Shown here: positions 11,901-21,300 of the stretch, piece after piece
How positions within the stretch are numbered: the stretch's first letter is position 1
Layout of the letters: every line of letters starts with the position of its first letter
Assembly: GCA_017479385.1 (NCBI GenBank)
Contig: JAFVCE010000013.1
Location: 152,526-216,525 of the forward strand
DNA: 64,000 nucleotides
Source: Bacteroidales bacterium
GTDB lineage: Bacteria > Bacteroidota > Bacteroidia > Bacteroidales > P3
Direction: 5' to 3'
The notes under the pieces: model-generated
Database searches by the model: none
What the model was told of the DNA's origin: nothing
Seen by the model: the letters and a program-made list of their open reading frames with translations, nothing else
Position numbers and translations under genes: made by a program

Positions 11901-14900
11901 GCAGTTGGTGCCGGCGATATTGTAGATGTTTTGGCGAGCGGCTGGCACAAAGCCAGAGTAGCCTGAACCGCTGAAAGCACTCGAGGGGTTGAGCTCGTCT
12001 TCCCAGAAGTTGAGGTAGATGATGTTCGAGGCTTGTTGCTTGAGGCTGGCCACGTTGTAGCCCCAGAAGTTGACGGTGTCGATGCGGTTGATGGTGTAGG
12101 GCTGACTTTCGTGGACCGAAACGGCTTCGTTGGCACCGATATATTGGATGACGGTGTTATGAAGTAGTAGGGCGTCGGCACGTTGGATGGTGGTTATTTT
12201 GCGAGTGGCATCGCAGTCGTTGCCAAGCACACCAAAGTTGCGTATCTCGATGTGGCTCCACACGTCGCCACCATTGGCAGAGGTGCCAGAGCCGATGATG
12301 GCTTTGTTGATATCCATCACGTAGTCGCCCGAACCCACCTGACCTGTATTGTAGCCGTTGCCGTCGATGAGAATCATGTTCTCGCCACCCCAGAAGCCTT
12401 GTTTGTCGAAGTTGGCGTTACCCGAATTTTCGCCCCAGTTGGCACCGCCGTAGATGGAGTAGTCGAGCGAGAGTCGGTTTTTGGCGAGAGCGGGCACGTG
12501 GCCAGCCACTTCGTTGCCGTCGACGATGTGGGTGTAGCCCGGCTTGAATATCGAATAAGCGTTAGCCACGCCGTTGTATGTGTTGGTCCATACTGGCGAG
12601 GTCTGCACAGCATCGTAGCCTACGTTGATGAATACCGAGCCAAAAATGTTGCCGAGGTAGCCTCCACCGTAGACCGGGCTTTGGACATTGCCGCCCGTGA
12701 TGTTGATGATAGATGAGGGACGGAGGGTGGTTTGGTCGTAGGTGGTGTCGCCGCCCGAGATGTATTGGTGGTTGCTGTAGCATTCGCCCATCGACATCTC
12801 GTCGCCATGGCGGTAGCCGTCGCTAACGTTTTGGCTGCCGCCGTATACGGAGCCCACCACAGTGCCACCATCCATGTTGAGGACTTTGAGACCATAGATT
12901 ATTTGGTTTCGTTCGCCTGCGCCACCAGCAAAGATGTTGTTAGCCACTGTGCCACCATGCACGTTGACCAATATGTATGAGTAGTCTTCGGGATTGGTGT
13001 GGGCTGTAGCTAAGGTTTGGTTGGTGTCGGCCACCATGCGGTCTGTTGCAGGGTCGGTAATATAGAAGCGGGTATTGGGGTCTTTCTCGTATGTGAAAGT
13101 GGTACCCAGATTGCCACCACCATATATGTTGTTGGTTACGTAGCCGTCGTTGAAATTTAGTTCTACATACTCGTTGTTTGGGGCGGTGAGGGCTGCTTTC
13201 GATGCGTATACGTCCTTGTTGTAGTAGGTAGCTTCGTGGTCGCCGTTGCCTGCGCCATATATGTTTTTGTAACGGCCGGAGTTGACTTTGACTATGCTTT
13301 TGAAGACGTTGCCCGTGAAGTCGTTGCCACCGAACACGTCGACCACGCAGTAGGTGCTCCCATCGTCTACGCCATTGAGGTTGACGTTGGCTGTGCCTTT
13401 GACGTCAGAACCCCAACAGCCGCCGTACAGTTCGTCGAAGGTTTTGTCCCAAGTGGTGTAGGTGGTGATGTTGGTGTTGTATACGTCGCCACCGCGGCCA
13501 CCCCCATAAACAGAGGCGGTTGCAACGTCGGCAGCATGGTGCAGGTCGACGTGGGTTGCCCCAGTGACGTTGCCGCGACGCGGTTCGTCGAGGTCGCGCC
13601 AGTAACCTTCGCCTCCACCATACACGATGCCAGCGATATAGGCTCCTGTGCTGGTGCTACACTCTTGGTCGTCGAGTATGACGTGCGTGGCACGGCATTG
13701 ACCCATGCGACCACCGCCGTAGACGCTCGACAGGATGTGTCCGCCCCAAATGTTGACGTTGGCCGAGTCGACCACTGGTTCGCCCGTGGTGTTGGTGGCA
13801 AGGCGAGTTGCGTAGTTGGGATTGGTGGCTCGGTGAGCTTCGACGGTGTCGGAATTATCGTGTTTGAAGTTGTATACATCATATTGGCCATAGCCCATTA
13901 TAGGGTAGTCGTAGTATCCGTTCGAGCCGCCATAAATGTGGTGGACATATCCGCCAAAGACGTCGACACGTGTTTGGTCGACAGTGCCGCTGATGTCGTT
14001 GCCACCATATACATAGTTGATGCCATATTTTTCGCCATCACTTGGTGTCGAGGTTTCGACAATTTCGATGTATGCCACACGGGGTTCTTCGCCCGAGGGT
14101 GCTGTTATATCGGCCATATTGCTGCCACCAAAAATACTGCCAAGCACGGTTACAGAACTCGAACTGACTTTTACATGGGTCGAAACGTTAGAGACTGTGG
14201 GCCCACAGGTGGGGGTGACGTCTTTGGTTTTGGTGCCCATATTGCCTGCATTGCAGCCGCCAAACACGTTGTTGACGGTTCCGTTTAGAAGTACGATGTC
14301 TGGCACGCAGTTCTGCATATCGTCGTGGTTGTTGCCGCCGAAGATGGTGCCTACGTAGTTGTTTGTTGAGTTGAATTCGGTGTTGAGCAGTACAGTGACA
14401 TCGGTCGATACGCCGACTCCGTTGCCACCACCGAACACGGTATCGATATATCCGCCGGTGGTGTGTATGTCGATGAAAGCCGATGGCTGGGTGGGACGGT
14501 TGTTGGGGTCTTCCATACCGCAGGCTTCTATGTCTTCGTATTCAGGATGGGTGCCGTCGTAGTTGTAGGCACCGTTGCCGCCGCCATAGACACTGGTAAT
14601 ATGAGGTGTGCCAGTAATGTTGACGTAGGCCGAAAAACGGGCTGTCCATGAGCCGTCCTCCTCTTTGTTGAGTGCAGTACCATTTGAGGCCTTGAATTGG
14701 CCTGGGTCTGAGTCGTCGACCGAGGTGTATGCACCAAAATTGGCAACTTTACCAATGCGGTCGTTGCCGGCAAAGAGTGCACCTTCGATAGTGGCGTCGC
14801 CGAAGATGTTGAGGTACGACAAACCGTAGATTTTTGCCATGTTGCCGCCTCCGAATGCGTTGCCCTTGATTGTGCCGCCTTTCATAGAGAAATGGACAGA

Positions 14901-17816
14901 ACCTTCGCGGATTGGCACAACGATTTGGGTCTCGATGTCGCCAGTCTTCTTTGCCACTTTGGCTTTCTCGTCGTAGCCCACGTCGGCCAGGTTGGCTCCG
15001 CCATAGACGTTAGCTCCAACCGTACCACCTTTTATATATATATTGGTAGCATTGTGGGTTGGGATGAGTTTGTCGATATGGTCGCCATAGGTGTCGAATG
15101 GGTCGTTGGCATTGTCTTTGAAGAGGATGCTCTCTTTGTAGCGCACGCCTTCCACGTCGCTTATTGTTTTTAGGTCGTTGCAGTGGTAGTATCCGTTCGA
15201 GCCGCCGAAGAGGTTGGTCAAAATGTATCCGTCCTCCAACACGACGTATGTGCCGCCAGCATTGTCTACCGAACCTACGTCGCCACTAATGTTGCACCCA
15301 CCAAATACGGCGCCAATAGTGCCTTGTGTGAGTTTGACGAAAGTTGAGTGTTTAACATTGGCCTCGCGGCAGCCGCCATATAAGTAATCAATGTATACTT
15401 CGTTAGACTCGACGTTGACGAACGTTCCGACCTTGGTGGGAGCGTCGTATTTGGCATCGGTGAAGTCGGTTGCTATGCCTGCGAGTACAGCGTCGCTGTT
15501 CATATCGCCTGCATTGCCGCCACCATAGACAGACCCAATGCCGCCCGATTGGAGTGCCAGCTCCGGCCTAATGGCCATCGCGGCACGGTTGTTGCCTCCA
15601 AAGAGAGTGCGAATGTTATACAGACCTTTACCACCAACCCATGTCTTGGGGTTGACGCTGGAGGGGTCTGCCATATCAGCAACTGTGGCGTTGTGGAATA
15701 CGCGCTCGCTGCCTGTGCCAGTGTGGATTGTGAATTGGGCACTGCTGGTGATAGAGGCGCTGTTGCCACCGAGGAAGCAGGTGTCGACTGTGCCACCGGT
15801 GACATCCATAATCACCTTCGGGGCGTCGACCTTGTTGCCACCACCAAATAGGTAGCGCACTCCATATTCGCGGCCAAAGCCACTGAAGCGGGTGTTGACA
15901 ACATTGTCGGCGGTTGCAGGCTTGGTCCCGGCAACGTTAATAGTAATGGCACCACCATCGGCAATGGCTCCGCCAACATTGTTGCCACCAAATTCGGCAT
16001 AGACGGTGCCATCTTTTTGCTCAACGACAATAGAGTTGCCTGTGCTGGCAGTGATGAATGCGTTTTTAGCGCCTCCAAAAAGAGAGTCGACTCGAGCGTA
16101 CTCGCTCCCCATCACGACCCTGGTAGCTACTATAGCGGGGATTGATGTTCCGGCATCGAAGGCTTTTGTTTCGACAAGGTTCTCGTCTACCTTTTCTTTG
16201 CCTTTGAACCACACGCTGCCGCCAAAGGTACTGGCACTCACGGTTTGGTAGTTGTAGAAACCGTTGCCACCGCCATACACTGAGCCGATGAATATGCCGT
16301 TGCTGGTGGTGTTGAGGGTGTCGTGCGAGCCCTCGACGCCAATCAGCACTTCAGACTCTCCGCTAACGGTGCCGCTAATGTCGTTGCCGCCATACACGGC
16401 GCTGATGGTGTCGGCGTTGTGTATTGTAACTTTGGTTCCTGTGCCAACGTCGGCCATACGGCCACCACCGAATACTGCGCCAGCTATGAGTGGGGCGTTG
16501 ATGGGCTCGGTTTTCACTATGGTTTCGAAGTCGGTACTAATTTTCAGAGTTACGCTTTGCGACTGCGAAGCGCCGTTGTCGTAGGTTACGGTGACAATAA
16601 TGGTCACGTTGCGCTCGGCGTCGGGCAGCGAGATGCACTTCACTATGGCTGGCTGGGTAATGTCGTTGCCTGCAGGGGGGGTGATAGAGACATATCGCTG
16701 GTCGGCACGACGCTCAAGTACATACTGCACGTTGGTGATGTTGGCCGTGGCAATAGTGGCGTCGACTTTAGCGGGCTCTGAGCCTGCCAGCAGGTTGTAG
16801 TCGGCATCGTAGTAGTGGTTTGTGAACACGGCGTCCTCGTCGTTGTTGGTGCGCAGTCTCCAGTTGAGTAGGATACCGAAACGCTTAGTCTCTTCGCGGT
16901 AGTGGTAGTATTTTGGGGTGATTTTTACGGTGCCTGGGGCAAAAGCGTGGTTGAGGTTGGTGCTTTCGTTATATTTAAGCGTGCTCTTATCGAGAGAGAC
17001 ACCTGTCAAGCCAACGTCGGCGAGGGTAGGAATGGAGGCTGGGTGAACGGTGAGTGTGGTGTTCATGACGCGCACGCCACTTGCGCCACTGCTTATGTCG
17101 AGTCCTGGACAGCTTGTGGTCGGGAACGAGCAGGTTGCGTCTGAGCAGATTTGTGCTTCGGGGGTGTTGTACGAGTCGCACGACATATTCTCCCACGTTG
17201 TTCCGTCCCATTGAATCCAATAGTATGCGGCAGAGTCGATAGCGGTACCGTCACCTTTGGTGTAGGTGTAGTTCTCTTGCATGGCAGCGCCAAAGTCCCA
17301 GTTGTACCATTCGGTAACCGAACTCAGGCCGTCGCCGATTTTAACCTTCTCGACAATTAGTTTCTTGCCGGTGCTTTGAAGGAAGTAGCGGTAGCCGTCC
17401 CACTCTTGGTAGTAGGAGCCGGTCGAGCCAGTGCGAAGCCAAGCGCAGTAGGGGTCGAACTCTGTGGTGTTTGTAACCTTGATGGCCGTTTTGTCGAGTT
17501 TCAGGTATACAGTGCCGGCGGTGGTGACGTAGGTGGAGTCTTTGGTCTTGTTGTATGCCGTAGCGGGTTTTTCGTTGTCGAATACTTGGTAGGTGGTCAG
17601 GTCGGTGCCAGTCCACGGGTCGGAAGAGCCAGCAGGGTGTATTTCGTAGTAGAGTGTGCCATTGGTGAGTGTATACATAGTTTGCGCTTCGGCAAACTGG
17701 TAAATTTGCAGCAAAAACAGTGTGGTCAGCGCAGAGAGTAGGGCTCTATTCAGCCTTGTGGCGCACTTTGTTTTTGGTTTATATGAGCGTTTTGTCATGT
17801 TAAAAAGTTGGCGCAA
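5958..17816 (-). CDS. Giant (3952-residue) T9SS-exported YGGG-repeat surface protein
   Basis: An N-terminal signal peptide ends near FAEAQT; the start may be M1 or M7 (17798). Residues about 440-1800 carry about 33 copies of a short unit centred on Y/F-G-G-x-N (SVYGGGNG, NVFGGCNAG, AVYGGNDISG), spaced 25-60 residues apart, as in a long beta-solenoid. Around residues 2790-2830 there is right-handed beta-helix-like sequence. Near residue 3058 GGFFPYTYNW resembles a SprB repeat. Residues 3440-3680 are GLUG-like (GGVVGYADNTLIENNYV). The last 75-80 residues are a type A T9SS sorting domain (VSVYPNPTVD to IQKIVKL), so the protein should cross the outer membrane and be surface-attached. It leads an operon with the 62-residue and lipoprotein genes and diverges from a second giant gene. 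An adhesin or matrix role is inference; no enzyme motif is visible. Confidence 0.88.
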   Translation of the reverse strand: MRQLFNMTKRSYKPKTKCATRLNRALLSALTTLFLLQIYQFAEAQTMYTLTNGTLYYEIHPAGSSDPWTGTDLTTYQVFDNEKPATAYNKTKDSTYVTTAGTVYLKLDKTAIKVTNTTEFDPYCAWLRTGSTGSYYQEWDGYRYFLQSTGKKLIVEKVKIGDGLSSVTEWYNWDFGAAMQENYTYTKGDGTAIDSAAYYWIQWDGTTWENMSCDSYNTPEAQICSDATCSFPTTSCPGLDISSGASGVRVMNTTLTVHPASIPTLADVGLTGVSLDKSTLKYNESTNLNHAFAPGTVKITPKYYHYREETKRFGILLNWRLRTNNDEDAVFTNHYYDADYNLLAGSEPAKVDATIATANITNVQYVLERRADQRYVSITPPAGNDITQPAIVKCISLPDAERNVTIIVTVTYDNGASQSQSVTLKISTDFETIVKTEPINAPLIAGAVFGGGRMADVGTGTKVTIHNADTISAVYGGNDISGTVSGESEVLIGVEGSHDTLNTTSNGIFIGSVYGGGNGFYNYQTVSASTFGGSVWFKGKEKVDENLVETKAFDAGTSIPAIVATRVVMGSEYARVDSLFGGAKNAFITASTGNSIVVEQKDGTVYAEFGGNNVGGAIADGGAITINVAGTKPATADNVVNTRFSGFGREYGVRYLFGGGNKVDAPKVIMDVTGGTVDTCFLGGNSASITSSAQFTIHTGTGSERVFHNATVADMADPSSVNPKTWVGGKGLYNIRTLFGGNNRAAMAIRPELALQSGGIGSVYGGGNAGDMNSDAVLAGIATDFTDAKYDAPTKVGTFVNVESNEVYIDYLYGGCREANVKHSTFVKLTQGTIGAVFGGCNISGDVGSVDNAGGTYVVLEDGYILTNLFGGSNGYYHCNDLKTISDVEGVRYKESILFKDNANDPFDTYGDHIDKLIPTHNATNIYIKGGTVGANVYGGANLADVGYDEKAKVAKKTGDIETQIVVPIREGSVHFSMKGGTIKGNAFGGGNMAKIYGLSYLNIFGDATIEGALFAGNDRIGKVANFGAYTSVDDSDPGQFKASNGTALNKEEDGSWTARFSAYVNITGTPHITSVYGGGNGAYNYDGTHPEYEDIEACGMEDPNNRPTQPSAFIDIHTTGGYIDTVFGGGNGVGVSTDVTVLLNTEFNSTNNYVGTIFGGNNHDDMQNCVPDIVLLNGTVNNVFGGCNAGNMGTKTKDVTPTCGPTVSNVSTHVKVSSSSVTVLGSIFGGSNMADITAPSGEEPRVAYIEIVETSTPSDGEKYGINYVYGGNDISGTVDQTRVDVFGGYVHHIYGGSNGYYDYPIMGYGQYDVYNFKHDNSDTVEAHRATNPNYATRLATNTTGEPVVDSANVNIWGGHILSSVYGGGRMGQCRATHVILDDQECSTSTGAYIAGIVYGGGEGYWRDLDEPRRGNVTGATHVDLHHAADVATASVYGGGRGGDVYNTNITTYTTWDKTFDELYGGCWGSDVKGTANVNLNGVDDGSTYCVVDVFGGNDFTGNVFKSIVKVNSGRYKNIYGAGNGDHEATYYNKDVYASKAALTAPNNEYVELNFNDGYVTNNIYGGGNLGTTFTYEKDPNTRFYITDPATDRMVADTNQTLATAHTNPEDYSYILVNVHGGTVANNIFAGGAGERNQIIYGLKVLNMDGGTVVGSVYGGSQNVSDGYRHGDEMSMGECYSNHQYISGGDTTYDQTTLRPSSIINITGGNVQSPVYGGGYLGNIFGSVFINVGYDAVQTSPVWTNTYNGVANAYSIFKPGYTHIVDGNEVAGHVPALAKNRLSLDYSIYGGANWGENSGNANFDKQGFWGGENMILIDGNGYNTGQVGSGDYVMDINKAIIGSGTSANGGDVWSHIEIRNFGVLGNDCDATRKITTIQRADALLLHNTVIQYIGANEAVSVHESQPYTINRIDTVNFWGYNVASLKQQASNIIYLNFWEDELNPSSAFSGSGYSGFVPAARQNIYNIAGTNCDETRDICTKLGYVDNTDDHRYTAILVNNGTNIDVQYPDKLASYQDKTGGVYGLVRGFAFLEAEPNTNAVVTARFKVPNGSNSRNTTDGGFLSDCNTENELGNGVGGAIDNTSVSWTNCSGENCNQSELPYHNYQSSYRVWAVGDGRRTRYTVVLAHSNPSSPKMDPEVNKPLLLERNGEKYKFSMASAVLTLPPTEDGHWYELDGAITLSTENNNLTLTDVTWDPGNWNNVINHDATNGDWHDYGQYPYDPDNSANGQWRVLPLETGVPANALVDVDAIANDPNGTFGLLLTSGKNFGNTYPTLPGSITATGQTILSGNANVSINANYASAMVADHSQTQPEMNLYMLYDSTFSNTMLGTVTFSLKEYTLEGGVRTPVDIGNVDVVVTISTIIEEFRDMEDEVLAIYNEGRRNTFTRKIILPATLESSDIYIKDITWVPTQDDGSGELQTTDVAPAANRFILVEDTNVIIASADNNLFGLTIWPTDNISSDIENNIGWPIIYVDEPVNFLSAARDSKTSLSTSEKISAGAYSAPVAIDLSHVDKEGYVADRGLHLGKLDGRGLSALEATLHFNGENIYPDVDKKGYVGKATLTMLSEAGSKLTEFKITLNVKVRRNGDTIYVASTDHFRRNCDCDDDSYEYDWLPATDFNDPDIGKRPTKYVNNLYTAIRRIYQEGDVIAIMDKYVIDGTDNIAELAISGTDYTPLPIIRYFGHHKDLPGECGVYRGPLIEVKGKYAKFSAKNISFDGSSMGWSRTNIGPELYNPYDNGKKYADTNVAFGPILQVTDHANVELLNGVDIENNYNGYVPGQNGYRTGTDYVGPGSAFCISQGATVTLINNITITHNTEAAFDNNHEAHPQNGAVHIDQGILQIKPSAKTSRILITDNYIMPQTISTTGCGTTVANTKYFDFYKNKDDENLRYQFDPDAMKNELQANVLLNRTYKGASDEIVKDDQISDVILVDEDLAATTRIGISKWFPGEIGNITGILRDTIQIVRSPGTKLQKAMDARNFIPDNPAYRTLFTEAIEPNTMYLHRCATFQHQLASSTPLIAGSDITPTDVLQYLPDDQATCPAGGERIVYSVMGGFFPYTYNWTDDDNTYPAKVKGGTNINMDNNIDKHDYTNYRYAIADTFTTSHIDMGHTSRIKVLNYTVTASDVAGCQLQKQIEITLNKSTSTSIEPGFYKEEYHEAPSPRTSTEANWTSKDNVVASGEKLSPSAENTVSTIVKGTRYYKAITITPMVWTDRTQGTISAKIDGSDNDYIYQQVDENRHELEDLFFCEGEVIQLATRALGDNKFIMWDFDPYYASPTTFVVPARSTSVTAYYGPDSYWVNAIRDTAKAGATYSTEYNYTSRPTVPSYTVDDAAQAPSTKAGYVTAYNGDVHIYNENGLAWFISVVNGHNNTQIRSFFFNNVYLHDKAEGYDMRNHLWTPVGTTQHRFRGHFIGVGSDEATTTPAASPVTIRNIIVNEPNMDYAGFFAFLDSAEIKNIALEAEVVHGSQFVGGIAAYTYRTEITDCKVESNGGAGPLDDKYTSLLTTHYTSGGMVGKADETRISGNTSNVKFLGDAIFCGGVVGYGTSTRIENNGVGNLSRMEGLYVGGAAGYLDGTAPASRRAKRDGNPSVVANNYIRFVADHRSQRVGGVVGYADNTLIENNYVFGDIDGQTSSGAVGAVLSTNAAATNNYYAATDAKVAVGTRRLNATIDNTATFSGRTNHVVLDRRVDGARNLTQALNIWVRNHNEQGGDYRTWRSDLEYRNYGYPLFGEPDLVPVTGDSIIVDGCESAEWNGTVYTNNTVATYSVIDSTRMVDSTVAAIIRIHHGAETRFEDSAYVDQSYTGYGFHVSRTEAQLLQATVDSLGSATITLTDTLHTLYGCDSVVTLTLTFTDTVTHNDEPHTPIATPTQQLSVSVYPNPTVDAITVEAEGMTHVELYSTEGRRLQDYLAEGEPTITIDLTQRASGAYYLRVHSPLGVTIQKIVKL
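12420..16500 (-). repeat. Coding YGG(G/N/C) short-repeat region of leftward giant gene
   Basis: About 33 degenerate units, each ending in a beta-strand then [VILF]-[YF]-G-G-[GNSC]-[NRE], occupy roughly residues 440-1800. Spacing varies and inserts of 10-60 residues separate many units. Similarity is at protein level; codons differ between units. Confidence 0.8.
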
Positions 17817-17868
17817 ACGTTTGACTCACTTGTAGTTAAGCCAATCGCGCAAAGTTTGGTTCAAACTG

Positions 17869-17876
17869 CAAAGTTA
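17869..17876 (-). promoter_or_regulatory. -7 element for leftward giant operon
   Basis: CAAAGTTA on the plus strand reads TAACTTTG on the minus strand, a canonical Bacteroidota -7 box, about 55-75 bases before the giant-gene start. No TTTG at the usual spacing is visible, so the promoter may be weak or activator-dependent. Confidence 0.55.
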
Positions 17877-17955
17877 CACTTTTTTTTATATTTGCGAGTT
17901 TTTATATATTAAAAAATAAAATTTGTATTTCGGGCCGTAATTCGTAAAGTTTTTG

Positions 17956-17963
17956 TATCTTTG
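17956..17963 (+). promoter_or_regulatory. -7 element for rightward small ORF and giant gene
   Basis: TATCTTTG is a canonical -7 box, about 80 bases from the leftward one, facing right. The nearest TTTG upstream (17922-17925) is 30 bases away, longer than the usual 19-21, so the -33 contact is poor. Confidence 0.5.
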
Positions 17964-18001
17964 CAAAGTCGCACACCATGCTGTTGCGACACGTATTGTT
18001 A

Positions 18002-18022
18002 TGGCTATCAATACCATAGCCA
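18002..18022 (+). other. Leader hairpin upstream of rightward giant operon
   Basis: TGGCTAT (18002-18008) and ATAGCCA (18016-18022) form a perfect 7-bp stem around a 7-base loop. It would sit in the 5' leader of the rightward transcript, 21 bases before the small ORF, or could be a dyad operator for a regulator. Confidence 0.4.
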
Positions 18023-18043
18023 CTGATTAAGTGTACGAAAACG

Positions 18044-18292
18044 ATGACTAAAATGACTCATATCGAACCAATCGACCGGTACTCCTCCATTTTCGGGGAA
18101 GTTTTGCTATGCCACCGAGTTCTCTCGTCGCTCTGTTTGGTAACGGTAGTTTTGGTGCTTATCGCTCCCACAGTGGGTTATGCCTGCAACGAATGGTCCG
18201 GCTTTACCAATGGCGACAAAAGCAGAGTCGACATCTATGGTGGCAACACGGCTATCACCACAGGTGGCTATGTTGCAATGTTAGCAGAATGA
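18044..18292 (+). CDS. Small exported peptide with YGGN motif (82 residues)
   Basis: A short gene 31 bases upstream of the rightward giant gene. Residues about 22-46 (VLSSLCLVTVVLVLIAPTVG) form a signal peptide or membrane segment. The remaining 36 residues hold one Cys directly after the hydrophobic part (YACNEW) and the segment RVDIYGGNTAITTGGYVAML, which carries the same Y-G-G-N motif as the giant proteins. The Cys context is not a good lipobox. ATG at 18053 is an alternative start. It may be a real co-transcribed mini-protein with one repeat unit, or the remnant of an older 5' end of the giant gene; the giant gene has its own complete signal peptide. Confidence 0.5.
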   Translation: MTKMTHIEPIDRYSSIFGEVLLCHRVLSSLCLVTVVLVLIAPTVGYACNEWSGFTNGDKSRVDIYGGNTAITTGGYVAMLAE

Positions 18293-18323
18293 ATAAGATA
18301 CAAAAGAACGCTATAAGACTACT

Positions 18324-21300
18324 ATGATAAATCTTCGCAATACAGCAATAACAAACAGGAAAACAGCGCTCCACCTGCTGGGATTGTGCCTCGTGGCAAC
18401 AATCCTATGCCTTGACACCCAGGTTCAAGCCCAGGTGCGAATAAAGGGCAACATATATGGCGGTGGCAAACTGGGCAATGTGAGCGAAAGTACCTCGGTC
18501 ACCCTCAAGCAGTCGGCAGCCATCGTCTATGGTAGCGTCTATGGCGGTGGCCGCGGCGCAGAGGAAGACGTAGATATAGCCCTTGTTGGTGGCAGTACCC
18601 AAGTGCTTATGAGCGACGGCCATGTGATGCACAGCGTCTACGGCGGTGGCGAATTGGGCTCCATTGTTGGCAACACTTTAGTGACCCTCAGCGGTGGCAA
18701 GGTGGGCGTCGATGAACCAGAGTTGGATGACGGCTATGTTTTCGGTGGCGGCAAGGGCTCAATGGCCGACCGCTACCTGGCCACAGTGCGCGGCAACACC
18801 CACGTGGTGATGAGCGGTGGCTATGTGCACAACACCCTCTTCGGCGGTGGCGAGGTGGCCTCGGTAGGCATATTCGAGGTGGCCGACGCTGCCGACGCTG
18901 AGAACGACATTGTGAAGGGCGAACCCATCAGTTGCACCTCAGGCGGCAAAACCCTCGTGGAAATAAGCGGTGGACAAATAGGCTTACCAGCTGCCACGTT
19001 GCGCAACGACATAGGCTATGTCTTTGGTGCCAGCATGGGTGTCTACACTCAGCCCGACGCCGAGCACACAGCCGAAAACATCAATCTGACCAGCCGTGAA
19101 AATGGCTTAAAAAACGCCATCTATGGCTATGTGGATAGTGCCGAAGTGCGCATCCGCGCCAATGCCTTCATCGTTGGCGCCGTATGGGCTGGCAGCGAAA
19201 ATGGCCAGGTGTTGAAAAACAGCGGAGTGCACGTCAGCGGTGGCCAGATTGGCTGCGGTTTGGGCGAGACAGAACGCTACGATCGCAAACTGTGGCTTGA
19301 AGCCGAGGCAGCCGTGCGTGCTAACGACCCCTCGCGCATCAACGCCATTGCTGATAAGATGCCCGAGTGCGAACACTGGCCTTATGGCCGCGACACCATC
19401 ATTGCCGACAATGCGACCAAACATTATCTGCCATACGACATATATGCCTATGCTGACGGCGCTACCGACGCCTCTGGCAACCCCGGCGATGGCCATACCT
19501 TTTTTGGCAATGTTTTTGCCGGTGGCTCTGGCATTTACCCCTACCGCATATCGGGCAAGACCCACGACGGCCTGAACGACTCGGTGTGGAGCGAGTGGTA
19601 TAGCTTCCAGGGCCGAGTGCGCGGCGACACGTACCTTATTATCAGCGATAGCGCCCACATCCTCACCTCTGCCTATGGTGGCTGCGAGATTTCTGACGTG
19701 ATGGGAGACTGCTATGTCAGTATGACTGGCGGAACCATCGGCCTGCCACGTTCTTTCGAAACTATCGTCGCCCGTCCTGTCTCCTGCAATCTCTACGGGG
19801 CAGGAAAAGGCGACCAGCGAACCCATTTTAACCAGTACACCAACGTGCGCGATGTGCACCTCTCGGTTACCGGCGGCACAATCTTCGGCTCCGTGTTCGG
19901 TGGTGGCGAAGATGGCCACATTCTGCGCGACTCATATGTGTCTATCGGCGGCGACGCATGGATAGGCACATTCGGCACTTCATATTTCGATGGTAACATC
20001 TTCGGTGGTGGCCGCGGCTTCTCGGGCGAAGCCCTTACCGCTGGCAGTGTCGGCGGCAACGTCAGTATCGATGTCACCCCCAGCGCAGGCAATGAGGGCT
20101 ACCCCCATATGTTGGGCTCTATCTATGGCGGCGGCCGCCTGGCCTCGATTGGCACCTACTTCGTGCAACCCGATAACCCCAAGTACGGCGTGCTGCAAGA
20201 GGGCGACTCCGACCACGGTAACATAACCATAACCATTAGCGGTGGCACCATTGGCAACGACCTCGAATATGTCTATGCCCCATCGGGCAAACTCAATACA
20301 GGCAATCTGGCCCGAACCAAGTTCTACGACAACAACACCCTCGAACACACCATGGGTGGCAATGTCTATGGCGGCTCCATGGGCCGCCTCACCGGTTTGG
20401 TCGATACCACCAACTGGCTCTGGCCGTGGTTAGCATGGGCACGCTCTACCACCATCACTGTCACTGGCGGTACTATTAAGAGCAACGTCTATGGCGGTGG
20501 CGAGCTCGGCGCGCTCGAAAAAGCCAGTGCCATCACCATCAGCGGTTCTACCGTTATTGGCACAGAGGTCAAAGATGAGGGGGGCAACACCATTTATACC
20601 TATGGTAGCGTCTATGGCGGAGGTTACGGCACCATTCTCGAAGAATACGAAGAGGCTGCCTACTCGCATTGGGCTCCGCCTATTGCCATTGCCGGACGCG
20701 TCGAAGGCAACACCAGCGTTACAATCACCGGTGGTCAGGTCTTACACAGCGTTTATGGCGGTGGCGAGGTGGCCTCGGTCGGCATTCATGCGCACGGTCT
20801 TCCAAGCGATAACCCGCCATTCATCGACTGGCACAACGACTTCAAAGTCCAACCCGACGGCTACGAAATGAATTTTGACAACACAGACCGTCGCTACTTC
20901 TACTACGCTGTCGATGATGACGACAACGATATGTCTAAACCCCTCAGCCGCGACTACATCAAAGTCACTGGCGGCGAGTCGGTTGTTACCATCGGGGGCA
21001 CTGCCCGCATTGGGCGCCGTCTCTCCCCGACCCAAATCGAAGATATGTATGCCGACGCCGACCACACACGCTACAACCTGCTGCAGTCGGAAGGTATGGT
21101 CTATGGCGCTGGCAAGGGTGTGGCTGGCCTCAACTATAGCCACTACACCTATGTCGGCTCTGCCGAGGTCAACGTTCTCGGTCAAGCCTCCATTCTCGGC
21201 TCCGTTTTCGGCGGTGGCGAGAACGGCCACGTGGTGGGTAACACAGGGGTTACCATCGGGTCAACATCGGTACAAGGTGCTACCGACCCCAACCCCGGAG

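Noticed and set aside
18044-18323. The 82-residue frame and the giant gene as one gene split by a frameshift
   Set aside because: The giant frame has its own start and a complete signal peptide directly before its first repeat, so no 5' part is missing.
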